Positions 52,375 through 58,808 of a DNA stretch of 64,000 nucleotides are shown in pieces. The position numbers and the translations under genes were made by a program. Each line of letters starts with the position of its first letter. Positions within the stretch are counted from its first letter, which is position 1. The DNA comes from a virus, in the IMG/VR virus record IMGVR_UViG_3300035670_000060, positions 49,654-113,653 of that record; one strand, 5' to 3'. The notes under the pieces are model-generated. The model was not told the origin of the DNA. It did no database searches and saw only the letters and a list, made by a program, of their open reading frames with translations.

Positions 52375-53390
52375 TTTAATTTCTCCATTTCAATTTTACA
52401 CATTTCGTGAACTAAATCTTTAAATGTATACTCTGGCTTCCAGCCTAACTTCTTTCTTGCTTTTCTGCAATCACCAAAGATAGTAGGTACTTCAGCGGGC
52501 CTATAAAATTTTTCATTTACACGAATGATTGTTTTATCTGTTGACTTATTTACACCAATTTCGTTAAGCCCCGTACCAATCCATTCAATCTCAAAGTTTA
52601 AGTATTCTGCTACACGCTCACAAAAATCACGAACCGAATGTTCTTCACCGCTTGATACAACATAGTCATCGGGTTTGTCTTGTTGAAGCATAAGCCACAT
52701 AGCATTTACATAATCCTTAGCATGACCCCAATCTCGCCTTGCGTCTAAATTACCTAATTCGAGAATCTCTTGATTACCTAAGAAAACATTAATAAGCCCT
52801 TGTACAATCTTTCTCGTCACAAATTCAGGACCTCTTCGTGGACTTTCATGATTGAAAAGTATACCATTGCATGTATACAAACCATAACTTTCACGATAGT
52901 TCACTGTGATCCAATAGCCGTAGAGTTTTGCTACGGCATATGGACTTCTTGGATAGAATGGAGTGGTTTCTGTTTGAGGTGTTTCTCTGACTTTACCGTA
53001 TAGTTCGCTTGTAGACGCTTGATAAAATCTAACGTTTTTTTCTTTTGATAGAAGGCGAGTAGCTTCAAGTAATTTGAGAACACCGATACCATTTACATCA
53101 CCAGTGTATGTGGGAGTTTCAAAACTTACACTCACATGGCTTTGTGCTGCTAAGTTATAAATTTCATCGGGCTTAATTTTCATTATAATATTACGAACAT
53201 TTGCACAGTCCGTTAAATCACTATAATGAAAATGAATTTGATTTTTGATTGATTCAATATTTGAAAAATTTAAACCCGTACTTGCTCTTCGTACAAGTCC
53301 ATGAACTTCATAATTTTTTTCGATTAGAAGTTCTGCTAAGTAACTTCCATCTTGTCCAGTAATACCAGTAATCAATGCTATTTTTTTCAT
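52371..53390 (-). CDS. gmd: GDP-mannose 4,6-dehydratase
   Basis: Makes GDP-4-keto-6-deoxy-mannose, the precursor of fucose, rhamnose, perosamine and similar sugars. The 339-residue protein (start at 53390, with AAGGTGA upstream; an upstream extension to 53435 lacks a site) has NAD(P) motif GITGQDG (9-15), ASTSELYG (125-132), catalytic YAVAK (151-155), and the GMD phrases FNHESPRRGPEFVTRKI and LGNLDARRDWGHAKDYV. It is the first gene of the glycan operon, so its product probably feeds the following enzymes. Confidence 0.95.
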   Translation of the reverse strand: MKKIALITGITGQDGSYLAELLIEKNYEVHGLVRRASTGLNFSNIESIKNQIHFHYSDLTDCANVRNIIMKIKPDEIYNLAAQSHVSVSFETPTYTGDVNGIGVLKLLEATRLLSKEKNVRFYQASTSELYGKVRETPQTETTPFYPRSPYAVAKLYGYWITVNYRESYGLYTCNGILFNHESPRRGPEFVTRKIVQGLINVFLGNQEILELGNLDARRDWGHAKDYVNAMWLMLQQDKPDDYVVSSGEEHSVRDFCERVAEYLNFEIEWIGTGLNEIGVNKSTDKTIIRVNEKFYRPAEVPTIFGDCRKARKKLGWKPEYTFKDLVHEMCKIEMEKLK

Positions 53391-53417
53391 AATACATATC
53401 ACCTTGAAATAATAGTA

Positions 53418-53439
53418 CCAGTTGATGAAGTTCAACTGG
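53418..53439. terminator. Inverted repeat between outer membrane protein and gmd
   Basis: A perfect 8-bp stem (CCAGTTGA 53418-53425 with TCAACTGG 53432-53439) and 6-base loop. On the minus strand it is followed by TACTATTATTT, only moderately T-rich, so it is a weak terminator or attenuator after the outer membrane protein gene. Confidence 0.45.
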
Positions 53440-53454
53440 CAAAACTATATAGCA

Positions 53455-54000
53455 TCAATATGCTAAACGTGCACCTACACCAAAAGCCTTTTCTTCAATG
53501 TCTTGAAATGATCGACTGGCCGAAACACTTACACTTAGTGCTTTTGTAACTGGCATACTTATACCAAGAAATGTTACAGTCTGTTTAGGATTACTGTCAT
53601 CCCAATTGATACGTGTTTTAGCACCTGCAAATCCCCATGCAGGTCCTAATGGCATTCCTGTAGATAGACCGACAAGCCCGTAAGTAAAGTTTCCATCCAC
53701 TTTACCATTGAATCCGTTATCGTAACCGACTCCAAAATATGTATTGACTCCTTTGATCAAGTCCTTACCCACAGTTCCTTCTACACTGTTCAACATACCA
53801 CCTTTATCAAATACAGCAGTGCGAACCTGTAGACCTAGATTCAAACCAGCCATATCTTTACCAGCCCTAAAATATTGTGCAGTGCTTTCTGCTTTGTTCC
53901 GAGTATCTTTAACTTGGTCAACGTCGAAACTTACAAAGTTTGCTGCTTTTGCGGAACCAAATGCTAAAGCCAAACATGCTGCAATTAGAGTTTTCTTCAT
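53455..54000 (-). CDS. Phage-encoded outer membrane beta-barrel protein
   Basis: A 181-residue protein with a clear signal peptide (MKKTLIAACLALAFGSAKA, cleavage after AKA at 19). The mature part consists of alternating-residue strands (NTYFGVGYDNGF, NFTYGLVGLSTGM, ALSVSVSASRSF) and ends GVGARLAY with a terminal aromatic residue, the usual insertion signal of outer membrane barrels. About 160 mature residues would suit a barrel of around eight strands. Start ATG at 54000 has AGGAG 7 bases upstream. It lies just behind the tmRNA terminator. Superinfection exclusion or altered outer membrane is a guess. Confidence 0.78.
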   Translation of the reverse strand: MKKTLIAACLALAFGSAKAANFVSFDVDQVKDTRNKAESTAQYFRAGKDMAGLNLGLQVRTAVFDKGGMLNSVEGTVGKDLIKGVNTYFGVGYDNGFNGKVDGNFTYGLVGLSTGMPLGPAWGFAGAKTRINWDDSNPKQTVTFLGISMPVTKALSVSVSASRSFQDIEEKAFGVGARLAY

Positions 54001-54016
54001 ATCATCTCCTATGTTA

Positions 54017-54054
54017 ATAAAAGTCGGTTGATTCTGTTGCTAAGTTCAACCGAC
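54017..54054 (-). terminator. Terminator after the tmRNA
   Basis: A perfect 9-bp stem on the minus strand (GTCGGTTGA 54054-54046 with TCAACCGAC 54031-54023) followed by TTTTATT. It closes the tmRNA transcription unit just before the outer membrane protein gene. Confidence 0.8.
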
Positions 54055-54059
54055 AAAAC

Positions 54060-54194
54060 TCCGCACTAGAGTTTAGGCTGCTAGTGCAAAACGCTCATCA
54101 TTTGCTGCGTTTATTTTGGTGCTTGATTTACGGTCATCGCCTACCGAATTGTCCACTCTCATACTCTTTGCCCCGTCGAAACCTGTACAGGCCC
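54060..54194 (-). ncRNA. ssrA: Permuted tmRNA, coding piece (5' domain and tag)
   Basis: Minus strand from 54194: acceptor 5' strand GGGCCTG, then the hallmark CAGGTTTCGACGGGG of tmRNA 5' domains, a PK1-like region, and the tag codons GCA GCA AAT GAT GAG CGT TTT GCA CTA GCA GCC TAA (54108-54073), giving AANDERFALAA. A 7-bp stem (GCACTAG/CTAGTGC, 54063-54069 with 54081-54087) puts the stop codon in its loop, as in known tmRNAs. GGGCCTG pairs with CAGGTCC of the acceptor piece, with G3-U wobble. The 3' end near 54060 is estimated. Confidence 0.93.
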
Positions 54195-54362
54195 TTCAGA
54201 AAGAATCTTTTTCCTATTTTTCTTATACTCACTAAATGTCATTCTATATTGAGCATTAGGATGCTTTAAATATTCTTCATACAGTCTTCCAGATTTTAAA
54301 GCGTTAATTAACCCAGCCTTCTTTCTTTTACTGGTAAACTCTTTTGAAGTTTCGTTGTGCAT
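54159..54362 (-). CDS. Possible 67-residue protein inside the tmRNA intervening segment
   Basis: A frame from ATG 54362, with AAGGA 7 bases upstream, encoding a lysine-rich protein: MHNETSKEFTSKRKKAGLIN, then ALKSGRLYEEYLKHPNAQYR and MTFSEYKKNRKKILSEGPVQ. The first 56 codons lie between the acceptor and coding pieces of the permuted tmRNA, and the last 11 run into the coding piece. The sequence looks protein-like and has a good start site, but overlap with the mature RNA makes expression conditional on the precursor not being processed first. No family recognised. Confidence 0.5.
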   Translation of the reverse strand: MHNETSKEFTSKRKKAGLINALKSGRLYEEYLKHPNAQYRMTFSEYKKNRKKILSEGPVQVSTGQRV

Positions 54363-54375
54363 TTAAAATCCTTTT

Positions 54376-54436
54376 TGGTGGACCTGGGCGGAATCGAACC
54401 GCCGTCCGAAACATGTTTCTGTTCGCTTCATACAAT
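54376..54436 (-). ncRNA. ssrA: Permuted tmRNA, acceptor piece (T arm and CCA end)
   Basis: Minus strand: T arm GGCGG-TTCGATT-CCGCC (54403-54387), acceptor 3' strand CAGGTCC (54386-54380), discriminator A and encoded CCA (54378-54376), preceded by TTTCGGAC as in bacterial tmRNA 3' domains. It is transcribed before the coding piece, so the gene is circularly permuted and the mature RNA is two-piece. The 5' end near 54436 is estimated from the -10 box at 54443-54448. Confidence 0.92.
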
Positions 54437-54442
54437 CATAGG

Positions 54443-54448
54443 ATTATA
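54443..54448 (-). promoter_or_regulatory. -10 box of the tmRNA promoter
   Basis: TATAAT on the minus strand about 7 bases before the predicted RNA start. No good TTGACA lies at 16-18 bases, but AATTTG is 16 bases upstream. The upstream half lies in the end of the MazG-like gene. Confidence 0.5.
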
Positions 54449-54453
54449 TAGTA

Positions 54454-54804
54454 TCACACTTCCACAAATTGTTCAAGTGCTGGTGCTTTCCAATTCTTAG
54501 GTTTCATCACTTTGCCATCAGCATTCTTTAGAACGTATCCTGTGTCAGGATCAATCTTATCCAAATTGCTTCTTGCAACTTCTTCCCATGCTCGTTCTAT
54601 ATTCCAACCTTTCATATGGCAATAACCAATAATTACCCAAATCATATCCATGCAAGCGTCCAATTTCTCAGCATCATTTTTTGCGTCTATGTACTCACCG
54701 AACTCCTCATGAATTAATTTATCATACAATGAAATATTTGATGGTGAGCGGACTTGCTCACACGCTTGAATAAACCTAACTACATCGTGCACCATTTTAC
54801 TCAT
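54454..54804 (-). CDS. MazG-like nucleotide pyrophosphohydrolase
   Basis: A 116-residue all-alpha NTP-PPase-like protein. Motifs: LIHEEFGEYIDAKND (EExxE) and LDACMDMIWVIIGYC (ExxD-like metal site), followed by WEEVARSNLDKID and GKVMKPKNWKAPAL, which phage MazG/HisE-like proteins share. It would hydrolyse (d)NTPs or alarmone-like nucleotides. The ATG overlaps the exonuclease stop by 4 bases. Confidence 0.84.
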   Translation of the reverse strand: MSKMVHDVVRFIQACEQVRSPSNISLYDKLIHEEFGEYIDAKNDAEKLDACMDMIWVIIGYCHMKGWNIERAWEEVARSNLDKIDPDTGYVLKNADGKVMKPKNWKAPALEQFVEV

Positions 54805-55475
54805 GCATTCTCCCTATCGAATTGCCTACGGTATTCACGGAATAATTCTATGTAATCGTTCCGCTTCTTAATAAAGACTTGTGGCATGTCATCCTCTACT
54901 GCAATGACAATAGCAAGTCTTGAAACTGGTATTCTTGTGCGTTCTTCATACATTACAGCGTATGCAGCACATTGCATAAAGTAGTTGGTAATCCATTCTT
55001 CTTGCTTCGGTTTACTTGATGTTTTAAAATCTATAATTGATAACTTTCCGTCAAATTCTCCAATGCAGTCTACACGACCTGCAACTCGGAGATGGTGTGA
55101 GTAGAGTGGTATCTCAATTGCATGGATGTTATTAATGCGTTCATCAAGAATTGGTTGGACAGTCTTGAACATTGCTACCGAAGTTGGCATATGCCCTTCA
55201 GCCCAATTCACTTGATTGTTTAGATAGTTCTCACAAAGCGTATGGATTCTCGTACCACGCCTTGCTGCTTTCGTTGAAATGCGGTTTGCTTCTTCTTCAC
55301 CAACACGCCTACGCCATTCAAGAATACCTTCTTTACCATGCATTCCTGTAATGGTTGTAACCGACGGATACGCTTCTCCGTCTGGTGTCAGATAGAATCG
55401 TTTACCATTGATTGTTTTAGTTTGTAGATCATAATCAATATCAACGCCTACATGATTAAAGGTAACTTGTCTCAT
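54801..55475 (-). CDS. PD-(D/E)XK exonuclease (RecB/Cas4-like)
   Basis: A 224-residue nuclease: RRGTRIHTLCENYLNN (helix with catalytic-side His), GRVDCIGEFDGKLSIIDFKTSSK with the D...D-x-K active site (about 134-156), and the following YFMQCAAYAVMYEE (Q motif). It starts with a short beta domain carrying TPDGEAYPSVTTITG. It is probably used in phage recombination, repair or host DNA breakdown. TAATG overlap with the previous small gene. Confidence 0.88.
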   Translation of the reverse strand: MRQVTFNHVGVDIDYDLQTKTINGKRFYLTPDGEAYPSVTTITGMHGKEGILEWRRRVGEEEANRISTKAARRGTRIHTLCENYLNNQVNWAEGHMPTSVAMFKTVQPILDERINNIHAIEIPLYSHHLRVAGRVDCIGEFDGKLSIIDFKTSSKPKQEEWITNYFMQCAAYAVMYEERTRIPVSRLAIVIAVEDDMPQVFIKKRNDYIELFREYRRQFDRENA

Positions 55476-55714
55476 TAGAAGGTGTTGATGTTACCTCTTG
55501 GATGTGCAGCCTTTGCTTTCTGTAAGACTTCACGAAAGCCTGCGTCTGGCTTCCTCAACCCTAGGCGAACTGGATCGCCTAGAGTCATACCCAAGTGTGT
55601 GATTTCATAATCAGGATTAGCGTCAAGCCATTCCTTCTGTTCGGAGATTTTCATCATTCGTTCGATGGTCTCTCCCGTGGTTTTGTTCCGAAAGTTGTAT
55701 GTTGGCATTCTCAT
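55475..55714 (-). CDS. Small FmdB-like conserved phage protein
   Basis: A 79-residue protein (or 77 from the second ATG at 55708): MPTYNFRNKTTGETIERMMKISEQKEWLDANPDYE. The start resembles FmdB-type zinc ribbons but lacks cysteines, a form common in T4-like phages. An AGGG site precedes 55714. The first 92 bases overlap the end of the upstream gene in another frame. Function unknown. Confidence 0.74.
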   Translation of the reverse strand: MRMPTYNFRNKTTGETIERMMKISEQKEWLDANPDYEITHLGMTLGDPVRLGLRKPDAGFREVLQKAKAAHPRGNINTF

Positions 55715-56303
55715 ATAGCCCTAATGATTCATTGATCTCAACCATTCGCTGGAGACAACCTTCAGTAAACCATGAAGGAATCTGTCGTTTTGTCCATCTA
55801 GCAAATCGCACCTTATGTTCTATATAGTAGCGCCGATAGGAATCAATTGTCTGGCCAGAAATTTTACAATCATCAGGCATTGCAAGTGGTGGCTCCGAGA
55901 ATTCCACGTTCTTCGGTATGTTCATAGGATTAAAAAATAACGCATCTTTCAATCCCGAAGACTCAATCAAGTGTATTTTTTCATAACGAAATGTATACTC
56001 ATCAAGAGTGCAACTAAGCAAATCATGTAACCAACGATAATTCCATACAGATTTCCGAACCCAAACCGCTGAAGGATGATTGATATGTGATGCTTTATAG
56101 AGCATAGATTCTCTATCATCATTTAACCTCCATCGTTTTATTTTACGGTTGTTGCTGGTAACATCTATATATTCGTGCCCGTCTAGCATCCGATGTGCTG
56201 TCGATAACAATTGTGCATACTCAATAACCATTTTTACAACATGTTTATCGCAATGCTGCCTTGCACACGATTCTGGATTTGATGATAGAAAAAAGATGTT
56301 CAT
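55623..56303 (-). CDS. Conserved phage protein with CDKHVVKM motif (Pyr_excise-like)
   Basis: A 226-residue protein starting MNIFFLSSNPESCARQHCDKHVVKM, then EYAQLLSTAHRMLDG. This opening occurs in many phages and resembles the pyrimidine-dimer glycosylase (Pyr_excise) annotation, but I do not see a proven catalytic site. Conserved-looking NHPSAVWVRKSVWNYRWLHDLL and RRYYIEHKVRFARWTKRQIPSWF follow. Its last 30 residues overlap the next gene. The ATG overlaps the upstream stop. Confidence 0.72.
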   Translation of the reverse strand: MNIFFLSSNPESCARQHCDKHVVKMVIEYAQLLSTAHRMLDGHEYIDVTSNNRKIKRWRLNDDRESMLYKASHINHPSAVWVRKSVWNYRWLHDLLSCTLDEYTFRYEKIHLIESSGLKDALFFNPMNIPKNVEFSEPPLAMPDDCKISGQTIDSYRRYYIEHKVRFARWTKRQIPSWFTEGCLQRMVEINESLGLYENANIQLSEQNHGRDHRTNDENLRTEGMA

Positions 56304-56614
56304 GCTGTCGCTTTTTGGATCTCATTTACAGTATGATTCCATGGTGTTATCAGTTTACCAGCTTGTGATGCTTTCGATTCTTCTTCGTGAGATTCTTCTC
56401 GAATTGCATCAAACAAATCATAAAATTGGTCTTTAATTTCTTCGGTGTTTGTTCGCATCAATTCTACCAGTCGCCATAGACTCAAGCCGAGCGGTGTTTG
56501 TGATATATCAAACTCGTTCATATGTGCTTCCATGACGGAATCAAATAGTGCAAAGTTCTCACGAAGATGGTGCACCTGTGTTTCTAATTCGTTCAGTCTA
56601 GTATAATGTTTCAT
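56300..56614 (-). CDS. Hypothetical helical protein
   Basis: A 104-residue protein, mostly predicted helix (RLNELETQVHHLRENFALFD...LWRLVELMRTNTEEIKDQFYDLFDAI). The first 30 residues have a heptad-like pattern. It overlaps the tiny gene upstream (ATGA) and the CDKHVVKM gene downstream. No family recognised. Confidence 0.68.
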   Translation of the reverse strand: MKHYTRLNELETQVHHLRENFALFDSVMEAHMNEFDISQTPLGLSLWRLVELMRTNTEEIKDQFYDLFDAIREESHEEESKASQAGKLITPWNHTVNEIQKATA

Positions 56615-56778
56615 TCGGACATTTCCTTAATTAGGTTGCGGACTGTTCTTTCAATTTCAGCCCTGGTTAGAGTGCTACAAAAGCCGGACCGGGCGCAAAC
56701 GTAATTAATTACGCTGTCGCCAGTCAATCCTAAACCCCATGCCTCTAGAATCAGTGGTGTAAGGGTTGAAGTATCCAT
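56611..56778 (-). CDS. Tiny hypothetical protein (55 residues)
   Basis: ATG at 56778 opens MDTSTLTPLILEAWGLGLTG, followed by DSVINYVCARSGFCSTLTRA and EIERTVRNLIKEMSE. Its TGA overlaps the next ATG (ATGA), the arrangement of its neighbours, which supports it as real. AAAGG lies 12 bases upstream. The pattern looks like a small helix-turn-helix-like fold (SVINYVCARSGFCSTLTRAEIERTV), but this is a guess. Confidence 0.62.
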   Translation of the reverse strand: MDTSTLTPLILEAWGLGLTGDSVINYVCARSGFCSTLTRAEIERTVRNLIKEMSE

Positions 56779-56782
56779 GATG

Positions 56783-57307
56783 TCACAAAGCCTTTACATA
56801 ACTTTCGGCAAACGACTTGTCTTCATAAGTCACTAAGTCGGTGTCAATTTCATCCAGGATGTCCACTGGCTTGCTGGAAACCGTCGGAATGGAGTCGAAT
56901 TCCACCGCTACCGGCTTCACAGCCTTGACTCGCAAAGGCTTAGTCTTGATTGCCTTCGGCGTTGCCGGTGCAGGCGTTGGTGCCGCCGCTGGTGCAGCAA
57001 CCGGAACCAGGCCAGCTTTAGCATTTTTCTTAGCCTTAGGTGTCTTCACGGCACCAGTATTGAAGCTGGCCAATGCAGCCAACATCTCTGGTCCGTTCAC
57101 CAATTCGTATCCAAGCACGGTCCGACCGTTCTTGTGTGGTACAATGTCAGCACCAAATTGCTTTGCTCTCCAGAGGTCTGGTGCAATCACATAGGTGTAG
57201 GTGTAGTTTAGACCAGCGGTAATTTCTGGTAGTGTTTTCATGCCAGGATTGTCGGCCAGAAAACGGACCAGACGGTGAAACATGCGAGTGGAAGCGGTAC
57301 GTGCCAT
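56783..57307 (-). CDS. Hypothetical protein with Ala/Pro-rich linker
   Basis: A 174-residue protein: a basic N-terminal domain (RMFHRLVRFLADNPGMKTLPEITAGLNYTYTYVIAPDLWRAKQFGADIV) that could be a winged helix, then a long Ala/Pro/Lys-rich linker (110-140) and an acidic end. The DNA is clearly more GC-rich than most of the window. RBS AGGAG and a TTGACA-N17-TATACT promoter precede it. Function unknown; a DNA-binding regulator is possible. Confidence 0.7.
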   Translation of the reverse strand: MARTASTRMFHRLVRFLADNPGMKTLPEITAGLNYTYTYVIAPDLWRAKQFGADIVPHKNGRTVLGYELVNGPEMLAALASFNTGAVKTPKAKKNAKAGLVPVAAPAAAPTPAPATPKAIKTKPLRVKAVKPVAVEFDSIPTVSSKPVDILDEIDTDLVTYEDKSFAESYVKAL

Positions 57308-57330
57308 ATGTATCTCCTATTCAAAATTAA

Positions 57331-57359
57331 AGTATATCATCACCAAATCATGCTGTCAA
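57331..57359 (-). promoter_or_regulatory. Early sigma70 promoter
   Basis: TTGACA (57359-57354), 17 bases, TATACT (57336-57331), ahead of the gene at 57307. The -35 lies in the last codons of the gene upstream. No stem-loop like that of the other cassettes. Confidence 0.75.
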
Positions 57360-57776
57360 CATGTACGGCTTATCCCACTTGCCGATGTTAATGTCAACAT
57401 AGTAAGCCGTATCAAAGTAATCAACCTGAACGTCCGAACGGTCATACCAACCAGCGCCTTTGAGGGCTTTCATAGCGTCAGTAAGGAAAGCCTTTGCTTT
57501 GCCAGTGAAATGCTCATGGTACCAGTAAGGATTGACATCCAGGTGTTTCTGCTTCAGAATCGTTCCTATTTGATACTCGGAAAGATGGCGACCATGAGGC
57601 TGGTTTGCATCAGTCTGGAGGTAGTTTTCAATGAAGTCAATTTTACCAGCCTTCACCGTCAGGACGATGGTGGAATGGTTGCGAACCGAAAGCGTACCTT
57701 TGATACCATATTTTTTGAGAATTGGTGCAAGGCGCTTGTTGATTTCCGCTTTTTTCTCTTGGTTCATATAAGCCAT
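57348..57776 (-). CDS. Conserved phage hypothetical protein
   Basis: A 142-residue protein starting MAYMNQEKKAEINKRLAPIL, then KKYGIKGTLSVRNHSTIVLTVKAGKIDF, a sequence pattern I have seen in many unrelated phages without assigned function. The rest (WYHEHFTGKAKAFLTDAMKALKGAGWYDRSDVQVDYFDTAYYVDINIGKWDKPY) is compact alpha/beta with many aromatics. TAATG overlap with the preceding gene. Cytosolic, no signal. Confidence 0.76.
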   Translation of the reverse strand: MAYMNQEKKAEINKRLAPILKKYGIKGTLSVRNHSTIVLTVKAGKIDFIENYLQTDANQPHGRHLSEYQIGTILKQKHLDVNPYWYHEHFTGKAKAFLTDAMKALKGAGWYDRSDVQVDYFDTAYYVDINIGKWDKPYMLTA

Positions 57777-57946
57777 TATACATTCTCCATTTCAAGTTCA
57801 ATTGCGTCGGCCTCTGCTGCTGTCAAGGCCCATTCATTAATCAGATCCATGCCCTCGTCGGTCTCTCTCAGCCAGTGCTGGTAGAGGAAATCACCAGCCT
57901 CATTCCACCGATCATATTCATCCAACATCAAGTCATAGTCATCCAT
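57776..57946 (-). CDS. Tiny acidic hypothetical protein
   Basis: 56 residues from ATG 57946 (GGAAA 8 bases upstream): MDDYDLMLDEYDRWNEAGDF, then LYQHWLRETDEGMDLINEWAL and an acidic end. A longer frame back to 58027 would start before the promoter and is rejected. Strongly acidic and helical; function unknown. Confidence 0.65.
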   Translation of the reverse strand: MDDYDLMLDEYDRWNEAGDFLYQHWLRETDEGMDLINEWALTAAEADAIELEMENV

Positions 57947-57977
57947 GATTATTTCCTTTTCTGTCACCACAGAATCT

Positions 57978-58026
57978 ATTGTATCAGAAGGCGGACCATT
58001 GTCAATCATGTTGTTTTTATGCAACA
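57978..58026 (-). promoter_or_regulatory. Stem-loop plus early promoter cassette
   Basis: Minus strand: TGTTG/CAACA hairpin (58026-58009) spanning the upstream stop codon, then TTGACA (58005-58000), 16 bases, TACAAT (57983-57978). Same design as the cassettes at 59.4-60.7 kb. Confidence 0.78.
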
Positions 58027-58220
58027 CGTTGAAGTTTACCGACCAGCTCCCAGTCCGATTTTCCTCGGAATGTTACCAGCTTGCCGTTCTGCCTGGCTCG
58101 CCGGTAGTCCCGTTCCATCGTCTGGCCAGTCATGGATTCCAGATACGTAATGGCTTCCTGTTCAGTCTCAAAGGTCCGAGCGTTGGTGTCGTTTAGTGCG
58201 TTTGGTCTAGCCTTCCACAT
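58017..58220 (-). CDS. Small basic hypothetical protein
   Basis: 67 residues: MWKARPNALNDTNARTFETE, then QEAITYLESMTGQTMERDYRRARQNGKLVTFRGKSDWELVGKL and an end of RVA-stop. GGAGATATATA precedes the ATG. The last codons GTT GCA TAA form one arm of the following cassette hairpin. Function unknown. Confidence 0.68.
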   Translation of the reverse strand: MWKARPNALNDTNARTFETEQEAITYLESMTGQTMERDYRRARQNGKLVTFRGKSDWELVGKLQRVA

Positions 58221-58503
58221 TATATATCTCCAGAAAATTGTAAAAGTTGATCACCCGGTCCACACTGTTAGCCCACCGGTCAAATTCAGCCTTGGAGCAA
58301 CTAATGTCTACAAAAAAGTCTGGCCAACCCCACCAGCGAAACCGGTAGAGTCGGTTACCCTTTTCTGCTATGCAGCCATACTTAAAAAAGTCTCGGCTCA
58401 CCTTGAAGCCACGGCGCTTTAGGAGCGTCTTGAATTGACTAGGGCTCATGCCCCAAAGCCGATCCCGGCTTGGCTTAGAGCCACGATACTTAAACCTGCT
58501 CAT
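58207..58503 (-). CDS. Small basic aromatic hypothetical protein
   Basis: 98 residues from ATG 58503 (GGAG 6-7 bases upstream): MSRFKYRGSKPSRDRLWGMS, then PSQFKTLLKRRGFKVSRDFFKYGCIAEKGNRLYRFRWWGWPDFFVD. Basic and rich in Trp/Phe. A longer frame to 58605 is rejected because it has no ribosome site. Overlaps both neighbours by 14 bases. No family known. Confidence 0.66.
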   Translation of the reverse strand: MSRFKYRGSKPSRDRLWGMSPSQFKTLLKRRGFKVSRDFFKYGCIAEKGNRLYRFRWWGWPDFFVDISCSKAEFDRWANSVDRVINFYNFLEIYNVEG

Positions 58504-58798
58504 ATAAATCTCCGTAATCGATGGTTGGTTCTGGGAACGTAATGGCACCATCAAATTCAAGCTGGCTCCGCTCAAAGGATGACATCCAATCGTCGGATTC
58601 CACATGCCATGTGATTACGTATTCCTCCGCAAAGGAATTACTATAGGCGACACCGGATGCTTCCACCACAGCATTGAAGTCCACATTGAGTGGCACATTG
58701 GTAACTTTGTAGGAAGTACCACCCTTAGCCTTCCAGTGAGGCTTATCCTCGGTACCGTAGTTTTCAAGGTATTGTGTTTCAATAACGAGGATTGCCAT
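58490..58798 (-). CDS. Conserved phage hypothetical protein
   Basis: 102 residues starting MAILVIETQYLENYGTEDKP, then HWKAKGGTSYKVTNVPLNV. The N-terminal pattern (ETQYxENYG...PxWKxKGG.x..V) is one I know from short phage proteins of unknown function. The end is acidic (EFDGAITFPEPTIDYGDLYEQV). AAGGAG lies 6 bases before the ATG. Confidence 0.72.
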   Translation of the reverse strand: MAILVIETQYLENYGTEDKPHWKAKGGTSYKVTNVPLNVDFNAVVEASGVAYSNSFAEEYVITWHVESDDWMSSFERSQLEFDGAITFPEPTIDYGDLYEQV

Positions 58799-58808
58799 AA
58801 CTTACTCC

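Noticed and set aside
54370-54420. Ordinary tRNA gene on the minus strand
   Set aside because: The T arm and CCA end are present, but no D arm or anticodon arm precedes them. The matching acceptor strand is in the tmRNA 5' domain downstream.
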